14,170 bases of DNA from an uncultured Bacteroidaceae bacterium (GCA_934271655.1 CAKQRW010000058.1:1-14170), one strand, 5' to 3'. Shown: positions 1 to 6,924, counted from the first letter of the stretch. Notes: generated by a model from the sequence alone, not told the origin. Numbers and translations: made by a program.

Positions 1-77
1 TACGACATGAGGTGCTATAGTCGTACGACATGAGGTGCTATAGTCGTACGACATGAGGTGCTATAGTCGTACGACAT
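1..77. repeat. 23-bp tandem repeat array, three copies plus part of a fourth
   Basis: Three identical 23-bp units start at 1, 24 and 47, followed by the first 8 bases of a fourth at 70-77. Each unit junction forms the perfect 10-bp palindrome GTCGTACGAC. The array probably continues to the left of the window. An isolated TACGACATG recurs at 601-609. No cas genes or unique spacers are present, so it is not a CRISPR array. Function unknown. Confidence 0.9.
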
Positions 78-226
78 CATATTCAATGCTTTTCTTTTCT
101 GTGTTTTAGTGCATTGTTAACTGGAAATATCACTATTGGACACCACATCTGACGTTGTTCAATAAAGGATCCGCAGGCAAAGTGACATCATATAGTCAGT
201 CAGGAATATGTATATGTGATATATAC

Positions 227-415
227 ATAAGTAGGTGCTCAAAATTATTTTGTAGTATCAAGGTAAGCCGCCCCCATATTTGTCGCACTCTCTCTCGGTC
301 ATATTTTCCTTCTGTTTATCAGTCACTATGCCCGCATAGTTCCTTCAAACAGAAGAAAAATCTGCCTCAATATAGAGCACGCCAAATGTAAAAATAATTA
401 TGAGCACCTACTTAT
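227..415. mobile_element. MITE-like inverted-repeat element, copy A (189 bp)
   Basis: The ends are inverted repeats: ATAAGTAGGTGCTC at 227-240 and its complement at 402-415. The match extends to about 25 bp with one mismatch. The interior also folds back: CCTTCTGTTT near 310 faces AAACAGAAG near 347, and the apex holds CTATGC-CC-GCATAG. The same architecture and much of the sequence recur at 7695-7882 and, decayed, at 3266-3435. No transposase is encoded, so any movement would need help from elsewhere. An open frame through it (155-391) looks like chance. MITE is an inference from structure; a structured untranslated RNA or terminator repeat is the alternative. Confidence 0.75.
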
Positions 416-501
416 AATAATGTGTATGAAAATAAAAGCATTTTATAGTGGCTGGATCATTGCAATGATGTGTTATCTGTACTGCATTTAGATGACTCCA
501 T

Positions 502-593
502 CAATGAAGTGCTTGCATGAATTCTAATGATGCGCTTCGTCGAACTCTAAAGAAGCGCTTCTTTAAGATGTAAAGAAGCGCTTCTTTAGATCA
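502..593. repeat. 23-bp-period array of palindromes
   Basis: Four 23-bp units start at 502, 525, 548 and 571. The last two each contain the perfect 18-bp palindrome TAAAGAAGCGCTTCTTTA (548-565 and 571-588). The first two are decayed versions that keep the GCTTG or GCGCTTC core. Each perfect unit could form a hairpin or bind a dimeric protein, spaced about two helical turns apart. The period equals that of the 1-77 array although the unit sequence differs. Function unknown. Confidence 0.8.
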
Positions 594-722
594 TGCCATC
601 TACGACATGGAATGAAATGTTTCAGCATATGGTCAAAAGCTGATGTGCTTGTATTGCAGTTCGCATGATTTCTTGTGTATGTTGCGCAGTAACAGAAAAA
701 TATGACACTGCTTTGTATCTGT

Positions 723-757
723 AAAATATAAAAATCATTTCGAGCTCCTACTTATAA
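723..757. repeat. Orphan right end of the MITE-like element
   Basis: This stretch matches the right terminal repeat of the elements at 227-415 and 7695-7882: AATATAAAAATCATTT followed by CGAGCTCCTACTTATA. I found no matching left end at the expected distance, so it is a solo end or the remnant of a deleted copy. It lies about 20 bp beyond the stop codon of the minus-strand dipeptidase gene. The rest of 416-777 outside the named repeats holds nothing I can identify. Confidence 0.6.
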
Positions 758-777
758 AAAGGATTTCTAACATGTGC

Positions 778-2262
778 TTATGCACCATGGAAAAGGTACT
801 CCTCTTGTATTTTCTCAGCTAACAGTGTGAAGAGCTTGTTGACCAGTCCGTCCGCTACTTCGATGGCGTGTGTCAGCAGCTTGTCGGAGAAGTTCTGTAA
901 GAGTTCGGCTGCCTTCGTCGGAAAGTCTTGGTAGAGCTTCAGGTATTCAGCCTCCATCTCCTTTTGGAGCTGGTCGTTCTCTGCCTCCAGCTTGGCGTAT
1001 GTTTCTTTGATGACAGGAGCTAATTCGTTGTAGCGTGTCATGCCGAGTGTCATCACCTTGCGGAAACGCCAGTAGGCTGTGTCATCGTGGCATTCGCCGT
1101 TGCCGACGCGGGTGTAGAGTTCTGGGAACTTCTTCACGCCTTGATAGAAAGGCAGGAAAACGCTGAGGTCGCCCATGCCGAGAGCCACGTAGGTGACGCA
1201 ACCGATGGCTTGTGGCATATCTTTACGTACCTGGATAATGTGTGTCTGTGTGGTGCGATAGATGCTTATTGGCCGATAAGGCTCCTTGCCATTTTCATGC
1301 AGATAAGGGTCATGCTCAGTGTTGTCATAATGGTAACGGAAAGCCTTACGGAGGTCATTAAGCGAAATCTTGCGGGCAGCCTGGGCGAAGACAGGGAAAG
1401 TGTTTTTGGTGACATCGTTCTTAATGGCAGGCGAGAACATCTGCTGCAAGCTCCACACACGTGGGTAGTTGTAGGTAGTGTCGAGTTTCTCGTCGCGAGA
1501 GTAAGCCTCATGAAAGTCAAAGCTTGGCCTGCTGTTTTTGTCTTTCTCTATGCCGTCCGAATTATAAAGTCCATGCTCAGTGGCAAACTCAATCAGATCT
1601 TTAGACGCCAGGAAATTTTCCTTGTCTTCAGGGTCGTAGTCACGGAAACGGCTCTGGTTGCCTGTCACAAAGTACTTGTCCTTAGGCATTCGGCAGGCCA
1701 GCCAACGATGTCCGCCGGCATTCTCCAGATACCATGTTTCGTCGTTGTCGATGAATCCGATGCCGAAACCTTCTGCGGAGCCATATTTCTCAATGAGCAT
1801 ACCCAGCCGTTCAACACCCTCACGGGCAGTTCGGATGTAAGGCAACACAATATTGTATGTGCAGTTCTCGGCGAGGCCATTCTCCACGTACGGGTCGAAG
1901 CTCAATGCTTTCTCTGAGGAGAAAATCGTCTCCGTGCTGCTCATGCCCACACCTGCAGTGTTGAAGCCAGCGCTTCCCCATTCTCCAGGGTAGCGGTAAT
2001 CGGGTAGGGCGGTGTATCCCAACGCCTCTTCTGGCAGTGGGCAACGGAACTTGCTGTCCTTGGCAATGAATTCCTTTGGTCCGTGCTTGGTGTCCTCATG
2101 CACCTCCACATTGGTAGTGAGCATGGCGTCAAAGTCGCTGGAACGACATAGGTATCTTGCGCCATCCGCACTCTGTTCCTCACCTACGATAATCGTAGTG
2201 CATTCTGATGGCAGTTGGCTTTTGCCAGAGCCGACTGCCTTATTGTTCCTCTTGTTTATCAT
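778..2262 (-). CDS. C69-family dipeptidase (PepD-like, N-terminal nucleophile hydrolase)
   Basis: Predicted cysteine dipeptidase of peptidase family C69, which hydrolyses dipeptides. The family matures by autocleavage so that a cysteine becomes the N-terminal nucleophile. Here that residue is Cys21 in ECTTIIVG, followed by SADG and SSDFDAM. Other family-like stretches are AGFNTAGVGMSSTET (98-112), YLENAGGHRW (178-187) and GNQSRF (201-206). The C-terminal 80 or so residues are charged and helical. An in-frame stop lies 12 nt before the ATG, so 494 aa is the maximum. The first 20 residues are polar and would act as propeptide; no signal peptide is present, although many Bacteroidetes homologues are secreted. 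A cytoplasmic location is therefore inferred. It lies about 100 bp after the SDR gene on the same strand and may be cotranscribed. Family assignment is firm; substrate is not known. Confidence 0.9.
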   Translation of the reverse strand: MINKRNNKAVGSGKSQLPSECTTIIVGEEQSADGARYLCRSSDFDAMLTTNVEVHEDTKHGPKEFIAKDSKFRCPLPEEALGYTALPDYRYPGEWGSAGFNTAGVGMSSTETIFSSEKALSFDPYVENGLAENCTYNIVLPYIRTAREGVERLGMLIEKYGSAEGFGIGFIDNDETWYLENAGGHRWLACRMPKDKYFVTGNQSRFRDYDPEDKENFLASKDLIEFATEHGLYNSDGIEKDKNSRPSFDFHEAYSRDEKLDTTYNYPRVWSLQQMFSPAIKNDVTKNTFPVFAQAARKISLNDLRKAFRYHYDNTEHDPYLHENGKEPYRPISIYRTTQTHIIQVRKDMPQAIGCVTYVALGMGDLSVFLPFYQGVKKFPELYTRVGNGECHDDTAYWRFRKVMTLGMTRYNELAPVIKETYAKLEAENDQLQKEMEAEYLKLYQDFPTKAAELLQNFSDKLLTHAIEVADGLVNKLFTLLAEKIQEEYLFHGA

Positions 2263-2292
2263 ACCTTTATATTATAAATAATAGACAATAAA

Positions 2293-2329
2293 GATGTTAT
2301 CTGACATTTATTCTCATTCACAGCCAGCG
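2293..2329 (-). repeat. Diverged echo of the 3' end of the SDR gene
   Basis: 37 bp that match the last ten codons, stop codon and next 4 bases of the SDR gene (2359-2395) at 29 of 37 positions, exactly 66 bp downstream. Read in the matching frame it gives RWL*MRINVR* against RWLWTRIKAR* in the gene. Changes include synonymous ones (CGA/CGC, CTA/CTG), and the TAA stop is kept. It looks like the remnant of another allele's 3' end. Confidence 0.7.
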
Positions 2330-2362
2330 AATGTACCGCTCTCTGTGTCTTCTGCCACGATG

Positions 2363-3094
2363 TTATCTTGCTTTTATTCTTGTCCATAGCCATCGAGGTA
2401 TCAGTCTCCAGAAGAAGACCAGCATAGCATACCTCCAGTCGATGGTCTTTACTTCTTTGTTCTTTTCGATTGCCAGAACGATGCTTTGGGCTACGTCCTT
2501 CGCATTGAGTTGTAATGGATACTTGCTGCCTGCGATGAGTGGTGTCTTCACAAAGCCCGGACGGATGTCGGTGATGGAGATGTTGAGATGCCGCATTCGG
2601 GCTTGCTGACTGAGGCACTCGAGGTAGTGACTCTGAAAACGCTTGGTGGCAGAATACGATGGAGCGGCACCAAGTCCCTTGGTTCCAGCGATAGATGTGA
2701 TGCATGCGATGCGAGATGGCGCATCTGCGCAATCCCTTTCTGCAAACCAGTTGAAGGCTGTGTCCACCATTCTTACAAATCCCAATCCGTTGGTTTCCAT
2801 GGTTTTCAACTCCTTTTCTATATCCAACATGTTGTTTTGCCAACCGATGCCCGAACTGTGTAGATATAAGTCCATGCCTCCAAGATCGTTTATGAGTTGG
2901 ATTAAAAGAGCAGGAGCATCAGGCGATGTCACGTCTATTTGTTTATAGCAGACTATGCCGTCTTGACTCTTCTTCACTTCTTCGAGCCTGTCCGTTCGTC
3001 TGCCTGCAATGCCAACTTGCCATCCTCTTGCGGCCAATAGCCTGGCCACCTCCATCCCAATGCCCGATGTGGCACCCATAACGATTGCTTTCAT
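2363..3094 (-). CDS. Short-chain dehydrogenase/reductase (SDR) family oxidoreductase
   Basis: Classical SDR of 243 aa, close to the usual 250. It should carry out NAD(P)-dependent oxidation or reduction of an alcohol or carbonyl; the substrate cannot be read from sequence. The nucleotide-binding motif GATSGIG is at 7-13, and GRR at 31-33 suggests NADP(H) preference. HSSG (79-82) replaces the usual NNAG. The catalytic residues are Ser134, Tyr147 and Lys151 (YSATK), with PG at 179-180. The C-terminal 25 residues (RYAMLVFFWRLIPRWLW) are hydrophobic and aromatic, like a membrane-contacting helix seen in some lipid-active SDRs. The ATG start puts the Rossmann motif at the very N-terminus, as expected. 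No clear promoter is visible; the minisatellite at 3153-3281 lies immediately upstream. The gene's 3' end is echoed 66 bp downstream. Confidence 0.93.
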   Translation of the reverse strand: MKAIVMGATSGIGMEVARLLAARGWQVGIAGRRTDRLEEVKKSQDGIVCYKQIDVTSPDAPALLIQLINDLGGMDLYLHSSGIGWQNNMLDIEKELKTMETNGLGFVRMVDTAFNWFAERDCADAPSRIACITSIAGTKGLGAAPSYSATKRFQSHYLECLSQQARMRHLNISITDIRPGFVKTPLIAGSKYPLQLNAKDVAQSIVLAIEKNKEVKTIDWRYAMLVFFWRLIPRWLWTRIKAR

Positions 3095-3152
3095 ATATGC
3101 TCTGTTTTATATACATGTCTTATCATTAGTGGCACGCAGCTATTCTTTAAGT

Positions 3153-3281
3153 GATTGCACAAAGTATGTGCACAAAGTGATTGTACAAAGTATGTGCACA
3201 AAGTGTTTGTACAAAGTATGTGCACAAAGTGTTTGTACAAAGTATGTGCACAAAGTGATTGCGCAAAGTAGGTGCACGCAT
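3153..3281. repeat. 26-bp minisatellite (13-bp half units) next to element copy C
   Basis: Four full 26-bp units start at 3153, 3179, 3205 and 3231, with a fifth, diverged one from 3257. Each unit is two related 13-mers: one like GTTTGTACAAAGT, the other ATGTGCACAAAGT. The last half unit reads CAAAGTAGGTGCAC and is at the same time the left end of element copy C (AAGTAGGTGC). This suggests the array grew by slippage from the element's terminal repeat. The minus strand presents TTTG every 13 bp upstream of the SDR gene; any promoter role is speculative. Confidence 0.9.
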
Positions 3282-3435
3282 ATCATCATTACGTTCGCTG
3301 CATGCTCTTATTGTCATCAGTCTTCTCTGCTTGCCCGTCACTGTGCCAGCATAGTTTTCTGTCTTCAACCATAAAAAAACTGCCCCAAGAGAAAGTGCGC
3401 CAAATTGCGAAAACAACCATAAGCAAGTGCTTTAT
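3266..3435. mobile_element. Decayed MITE-like element, copy C (about 170 bp)
   Basis: The left end AAGTAGGTGC at 3266-3275 and a degenerate right end near 3410-3435 (ATAAGCAAGTGCTTTAT) bracket an interior that aligns with copies A and B. Shared blocks are CCCGTCACTGTGCCAGCATAG, given here without its middle as GTCACT..GCATAG, then CTGCC and GTGCGCCAAAT. The right half is better preserved than the left. It is clearly the oldest copy in the window. Confidence 0.6.
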
Positions 3436-3660
3436 ATCAAAGATAACTGGCTGTTGCATTTGCTGCATGCACTCTCTCTTGGGGCAGATATAATAGTGGA
3501 GTGGCATCATATCTTGGTCGAGCGGGAATGGAAGAAACTTCAATTCCTGCATGATATGAGTCCTTTGCATTTTATCAAGTCCGTTTTGAAAACTGTTTGA
3601 AAACCTTTCCCGGCACGGAACAGATGCCGTGCAAGAAAAGTGAAGCGCGAGCGCCAATGC
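3436..3660. other. Intergenic stretch with a partial element arm
   Basis: GCACTCTCTCTTGGGGCAG at 3470-3488 is nearly the inverse of CTGCCCCAAGAGAAAGTGC inside copy C. It also resembles the left arm of copies A and B (GCACTCTCTCTCGG), so it is probably another element fragment. The open frame running back through this region on the minus strand (3289-3657) crosses repeat sequence and resembles no protein I know, so I do not call it a gene. Confidence 0.4.
3613..3632 (-). terminator. Candidate hairpin downstream of pheS
   Basis: Six-base stem GCACGG/CCGTGC around an 8-nt loop, about 29 nt after the pheS stop. It is followed on the transcript by CGGGAAAGGTTTTC, which is not a clean U-tract, so terminator function is tentative. 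Confidence 0.35.
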
Positions 3661-4680
3661 TTAGTTGGCTGCCTCGAACTCCTTGAGGAAACGGACGTCA
3701 TTCTCAGAGAAGAGACGGAGGTCCTTCACCTGGTATTTCAGATTGGCTATGCGCTCAATTCCCATACCAAAGGCATATCCCTTATACTTCTTTGAGTCTA
3801 TTCCGTTAGCCTCCAGCACATTAGGGTGAACCATGCCGCATCCAAGAATCTCAAGCCATCCCGAGCCCTTGCACATGCTGCATCCTTTGCCCTTGCAGAG
3901 TGTGCAGCTAACGTCCATCTCAGCGCTTGGTTCTGTGAATGGGAAATAAGAAGGACGAAGGCGAATCTGCGTATCCTCTCCAAACATTTCCTTGGCAAAG
4001 AGAAGAAGCACCTGCTTGAGGTCTGTGAAGCTGACATGCTCATCCACATAGAGTCCCTCCACCTGATGGAAGAAGCAGTGTGCGCGAGCAGATATAGCCT
4101 CGTTGCGGTACACGCGTCCTGGACACAGCACGCGTACAGGTGGCTGCTGCTTTTCCATCACGCGCGCCTGTACAGAACTGGTGTGTGTGCGCAGGATGAT
4201 GTCGGGATGTGACTCAACGAAGAAGGTGTCCTGCATGTCGCGTGCAGGATGATCCTCAGGGAAATTCATTGAAGAGAACACATGCCAGTCGTCCTCCACC
4301 TCCGGACCCTCTGCCAAAGAGAATCCAAGGCGTGAGAAAATGTCTATTATCTCATTCTTTACAATGGTGAGCGGATGGCGAGTGCCAAGGCTGACAGGAT
4401 AAGCTGTGCGTGTGATGTCAATATGCTCAGCCTCTGTCTCCTGCACAGAAAAAGCTTCACGCAACGAGTTGATTTTCTCTTGTGCGCTGTTTTTTAGTTC
4501 GTTAATCTTTATTCCAATCTCTTTCTTCTGCTCGGCTGGCACATTGCGAAAGTCGGCCATAAGAGCAGTGATGGCACCTTTCTTGCTTAAATATTTGATG
4601 CGAAGCTGCTCTATTTCCTCGGCCGAGTGTGCTTCGAGATGCGCTATCTCGTCGAGTAAAGCTTGAATTTTGTCTAACAT
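3661..4680 (-). CDS. pheS: Phenylalanine--tRNA ligase alpha subunit
   Basis: Catalytic alpha subunit of the cytoplasmic alpha2-beta2 PheRS, which charges tRNA-Phe with phenylalanine using ATP. The N-terminal 85 residues form the coiled-coil tRNA-binding arm. The class II core follows: HPL at 102-104, motif 2 LRPSYFPFTEPSAE (241-254) and motif 3 GYAFGMGIERIA (301-312). Ala303 occupies the phenylalanine-pocket position. A four-cysteine insert (Cys259, 262, 267, 270; CxxC..CxxC) suggests a small zinc site. The frame is open to 4725, but the start is placed at ATG 4678-4680: it gives the conserved MLDKIQALL opening, and a -7 element at 4722-4730 leaves no room for the longer form. Length 339 aa is normal. 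pheT is not in the window; subunit genes are often unlinked in this phylum. Confidence 0.97.
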   Translation of the reverse strand: MLDKIQALLDEIAHLEAHSAEEIEQLRIKYLSKKGAITALMADFRNVPAEQKKEIGIKINELKNSAQEKINSLREAFSVQETEAEHIDITRTAYPVSLGTRHPLTIVKNEIIDIFSRLGFSLAEGPEVEDDWHVFSSMNFPEDHPARDMQDTFFVESHPDIILRTHTSSVQARVMEKQQPPVRVLCPGRVYRNEAISARAHCFFHQVEGLYVDEHVSFTDLKQVLLLFAKEMFGEDTQIRLRPSYFPFTEPSAEMDVSCTLCKGKGCSMCKGSGWLEILGCGMVHPNVLEANGIDSKKYKGYAFGMGIERIANLKYQVKDLRLFSENDVRFLKEFEAAN

Positions 4681-4721
4681 TGTTGTAGCAGTATTTTCTT
4701 TGATTATGTATATATTTATAT

Positions 4722-4730
4722 GCAAAGTTA
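4722..4730 (-). promoter_or_regulatory. pheS promoter -7 element
   Basis: On the minus strand this reads TAACTTTGC, an exact fit to the Bacteroidetes TAnnTTTG -7 element, about 40 nt before the pheS ATG. I see no good -33 TTTG at the usual distance. Confidence 0.6.
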
Positions 4731-4821
4731 GGCAATTATTTGAAATTACGGGGTACGTTTAATGGAATAATTGTGCTTTATGCCTAAAAATAGCAGATAA
4801 ACATTTGATAAAAACCGTTTT

Positions 4822-4856
4822 TTTGATTCTGTTTCACGATAAATAACTATCTTTGC
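4822..4856 (+). promoter_or_regulatory. Promoter of the lipoprotein-murB unit
   Basis: TTTG at 4822-4825 and TATCTTTGC at 4848-4856 match the Bacteroidetes -33 and -7 elements with a 22-bp spacer. Transcription would start near 4863, leaving a short leader before the ATG at 4876. Confidence 0.65.
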
Positions 4857-4875
4857 ACAGTATTTGACACGTGAT

Positions 4876-5721
4876 ATGAAAAAGATTCTTAGCACATCGG
4901 CGGCCTGCGCCTGTCTGCTCCTGTCGTGCAACGACTCGAAGATGACAAATGCATTTGCCCCAGAGGAAGAAAATGAGGATGATTCTGCAGAGGTTTTTGT
5001 GGGTGACACTATTCATCTCTTTGAGGAGGAGAAGGAGCCGCCCAAAGCAGCCGATATGCTCTTCAGCGATTTCTTCTTCAACTTTATTGACGACACCCGC
5101 TTCCAGATGGATCGTGTGGTTTTCCCGTTGCCATACAAGCAAGGAGAAGAGACAAAGCATCTCACAAGGCGTCAGTGGAAAGAAGAGAGCCGATTCCTCA
5201 ACAATGACTATTATTATGTGATATACGAGCGTGAGTCAGACCTCATGCTGCAGAAGGACACCACTGTCAGCAATGTTGGCATTGAATGGTATCATCTGCC
5301 TGAGGGCTATGTGGAGAAATGCTATTTCAACAGGGTTAATGGCAAGTGGATGCTTACAGACATTGTCAACAAAAGCATCTCGGACACTCCAAATGCCGGG
5401 TTCATGGAATTTTACACACACTTTGTCACAGACACCATTTTCCAGCGTGAGTCCATCGCGGAGCCTCTGCGGATGGTCATCAGGTCAAATGATGTTGACG
5501 ACGAGACGGAAGAAAGGTATGTCACTCCCGACGAATGGATGGGGATGAGGGCCGATTTTCCGCTTGAGGACAAGCTTTTTGTCAACATAAACTATGGGCA
5601 GACGTGCATCAGCCAGAACAACAAGATGCTTATGCTTGAGGGCATCAGCAACGGCATGCAGACTAAGTTCCACTTCACAAACGACGGAAACCAATGGAAG
5701 CTGGTGGATGTGGAATACTAA
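4876..5721 (+). CDS. DUF4348-type lipoprotein, function unknown
   Basis: 281-residue predicted lipoprotein. MKKILSTSAACACLLLSC carries a lipobox ending LLSC, so Cys18 should be lipidated and the protein anchored to a periplasmic membrane face. An acidic linker (about 28-55) follows. The rest looks like two related halves: FFNFIDDTRFQMDR..PLPY (67-87) resembles FYTHFVTDTIFQRES..PLRM (179-200), and each half ends with a KWML-D or QWKLVDVEY strand (157-162, 273-281). This duplicated layout and overall character fit DUF4348, a Bacteroidetes family; the name is from recognition and was not searched. The TTG at 4864 is rejected in favour of ATG 4876, which begins the signal peptide directly. It probably shares a transcript with murB 53 bp downstream. 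Residues 279-281 plus stop are duplicated immediately downstream (5711-5750). Confidence 0.8.
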   Translation: MKKILSTSAACACLLLSCNDSKMTNAFAPEEENEDDSAEVFVGDTIHLFEEEKEPPKAADMLFSDFFFNFIDDTRFQMDRVVFPLPYKQGEETKHLTRRQWKEESRFLNNDYYYVIYERESDLMLQKDTTVSNVGIEWYHLPEGYVEKCYFNRVNGKWMLTDIVNKSISDTPNAGFMEFYTHFVTDTIFQRESIAEPLRMVIRSNDVDDETEERYVTPDEWMGMRADFPLEDKLFVNINYGQTCISQNNKMLMLEGISNGMQTKFHFTNDGNQWKLVDVEY

Positions 5722-5750
5722 TATAATAGGTGGAATACTAATGTAACAGA
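5711..5750. repeat. 20-bp tandem duplication across the lipoprotein gene stop
   Basis: TGGAATACTAATATAATAGG at 5711-5730 is followed directly by TGGAATACTAATGTAACAGA. The first 12 bases are identical in both, and each copy contains the sequence for the final EY codons and TAA. It looks like a fairly recent slippage or duplication event. Confidence 0.85.
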
Positions 5751-5774
5751 CTGAAGAAAAGCAATTATCTGACG

Positions 5775-6773
5775 ATGAGGATAGAGTCAAACTTTAATCT
5801 TAAAGAACACAACACTTTCGGCATTGATGCCAAGGCTGAACGCTTTGTGGAATACGCAAGCGAGGCAGAGCTCATCAACTTCTTGCAGGATCTTAAGCAG
5901 CCATACATGCACATAGGTGCAGGCAGCAACCTGCTCTTCATGGACGACTATCATGGCACGGTGCTGCACAGCGCAATCAAGGGTGTAAGGATAGTGGACG
6001 ACACGACAGACACGGTGAGTGTGCGTGTGGGAGCAGGAGAAGTGTGGGACGATTTCGTGGCCTGGGCTGTGGACCATGCATATGGAGGTGTGGAGAACCT
6101 TTCTAATATTCCAGGCGAAGTGGGGGCCAGTGCCGTGCAGAACATCGGCGCCTACGGCGTGGAGGCAAAGGATGTGATAGCAGAGGTTGAGTTGGTAGAC
6201 CTTGCCGACGGCTCGAAACATACTGTTGCCAATGCCGATTGCCATTATGCCTACAGGCAGAGCATATTCAAGAACGAATGGAAAGGCCGGTATGCTGTGA
6301 CCTATGTCACGTACACACTCAGCAAGCATCCGACGCTGAAACTGGACTATGGCAACATACATGCCATGCTCGCCAATGTTGACAACCCTACGGTGGCTGA
6401 CGTTAGGCGTGTCATCATAGATATACGCAACGCCAAACTTCCTGACCCTAAGATTGTTGGCAACGCTGGCAGCTTCTTCATGAATCCTGTGGTGAGCGAG
6501 GATAAGTTCAAGGAAATACTATCCCGTTTTCCTGATGCTCCGCACTATGTTGTGGAAGGTGGGGTGAAGGTGCCTGCAGGATGGATGATAGAGAAATGCG
6601 GATGGAAGGGACGCTCACTTGGCAAGGCTGGTGTGCACAGCAAACAAGCTCTTGTCTTGGTCAACAATGGCGGAGCCAGCGGAGAAGACGTGATGCGTCT
6701 CAGCGAGGCCATTTGCAAGGACGTGCTTGAGACGTTTGGAGTGTCAATACACCCTGAAGTCAACGTCGTTTAG
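5775..6773 (+). CDS. murB: UDP-N-acetylmuramate dehydrogenase (UDP-N-acetylenolpyruvoylglucosamine reductase)
   Basis: FAD enzyme that reduces UDP-GlcNAc-enolpyruvate to UDP-MurNAc with NADPH, the second committed step of peptidoglycan precursor synthesis in the cytoplasm. FAD-binding motifs are NTFGIDAKA (13-21), GAGSNLL (48-54) and IPGEVGASAVQNIGAYG (112-128). The catalytic set is visible: Arg161 in YRQS (160-163), Ser233 in GNAGSFF (229-235) and Glu328 in HPEVNVV. The YRQSIFK loop and 332-aa length mark it as the class I, E. coli-like type. The ATG at 5775 begins the expected MRIESNFNL opening. It lies 53 bp after the lipoprotein gene and probably shares its promoter. The stop TAG sits in the hairpin 6770-6784, and the last codons recur 66 bp further on. 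Confidence 0.96.
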   Translation: MRIESNFNLKEHNTFGIDAKAERFVEYASEAELINFLQDLKQPYMHIGAGSNLLFMDDYHGTVLHSAIKGVRIVDDTTDTVSVRVGAGEVWDDFVAWAVDHAYGGVENLSNIPGEVGASAVQNIGAYGVEAKDVIAEVELVDLADGSKHTVANADCHYAYRQSIFKNEWKGRYAVTYVTYTLSKHPTLKLDYGNIHAMLANVDNPTVADVRRVIIDIRNAKLPDPKIVGNAGSFFMNPVVSEDKFKEILSRFPDAPHYVVEGGVKVPAGWMIEKCGWKGRSLGKAGVHSKQALVLVNNGGASGEDVMRLSEAICKDVLETFGVSIHPEVNVV

Positions 6774-6784
6774 CCAAAGGCTAA
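6770..6784 (+). terminator. Hairpin overlapping the murB stop codon
   Basis: TTAGCCAAAGGCTAA forms a perfect 6-bp stem with a 3-nt loop and includes the murB TAG stop. A weaker copy (TAGCC-TAT-GGCTA, 6837-6849) lies in the echo. There is no U-tract, so it may be an RNA 3'-end or stability hairpin and not a true terminator. Confidence 0.4.
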
Positions 6785-6818
6785 CTTCAATAGCTTGGGT
6801 CGAGCACATGGCTCCTGT

Positions 6819-6851
6819 CCTGAAGTCAATGTCATCTAGCCTATGGCTAAC
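6819..6851 (+). repeat. Diverged echo of the murB 3' end
   Basis: 33 bp matching 6753-6785 at 28 positions, exactly 66 bp downstream. It reads PEVNVI-stop where murB ends PEVNVV-stop: AAC/AAT is synonymous, GTT/ATC is conservative, and TAG is retained. The hairpin around the stop is also kept in weaker form. The pattern suggests the 3' end of a related murB allele, not random DNA. Confidence 0.8.
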
Positions 6852-6910
6852 ATTCTTCCCAGCAGGAGTAGAGTGGGGCACTAAGGCAAAAAGAATGTAA
6901 GGTAATGTGT

Positions 6911-6924
6911 ATCATTTAAATGAT
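6911..6924. promoter_or_regulatory. 14-bp perfect palindrome before the MBL-fold gene
   Basis: ATCATTTAAATGAT is perfectly symmetric and ends 9 bp before the ATG at 6934. The position is compatible with an operator or a translational hairpin, but AT-rich palindromes also arise by chance. Confidence 0.3.

Noticed and set aside
1..77. Possible CRISPR array
   Set aside because: The repeats are contiguous with no unique spacers, and no cas genes are in the window.
155..391. Open frame of 78 codons
   Set aside because: It runs mostly through element copy A, has no recognisable domain or promoter, and reading frames through such repeats are common by chance.
1087..1917. Long plus-strand open frame opposite the dipeptidase gene
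   Set aside because: The opposite strand has a convincing C69 peptidase with all family motifs; this frame resembles no protein and is its shadow.
3153..3281. Array of -7 promoter elements on the minus strand
   Set aside because: The repeats read ATACTTTG, which lacks the required TA two bases before TTTG, so they do not fit TAnnTTTG.
3565..3605. Possible echo of the pheS 3' end (VFKQFSKRT-stop against RFLKEFEAAN-stop)
   Set aside because: The match needs a codon gap, has few identical bases and lies 86 bp away, so it cannot be told from chance.
3289..3657. 122-codon minus-strand open frame after pheS
   Set aside because: It crosses decayed element copy C and hairpin sequence and shows no domain, so it is not supported as a gene.
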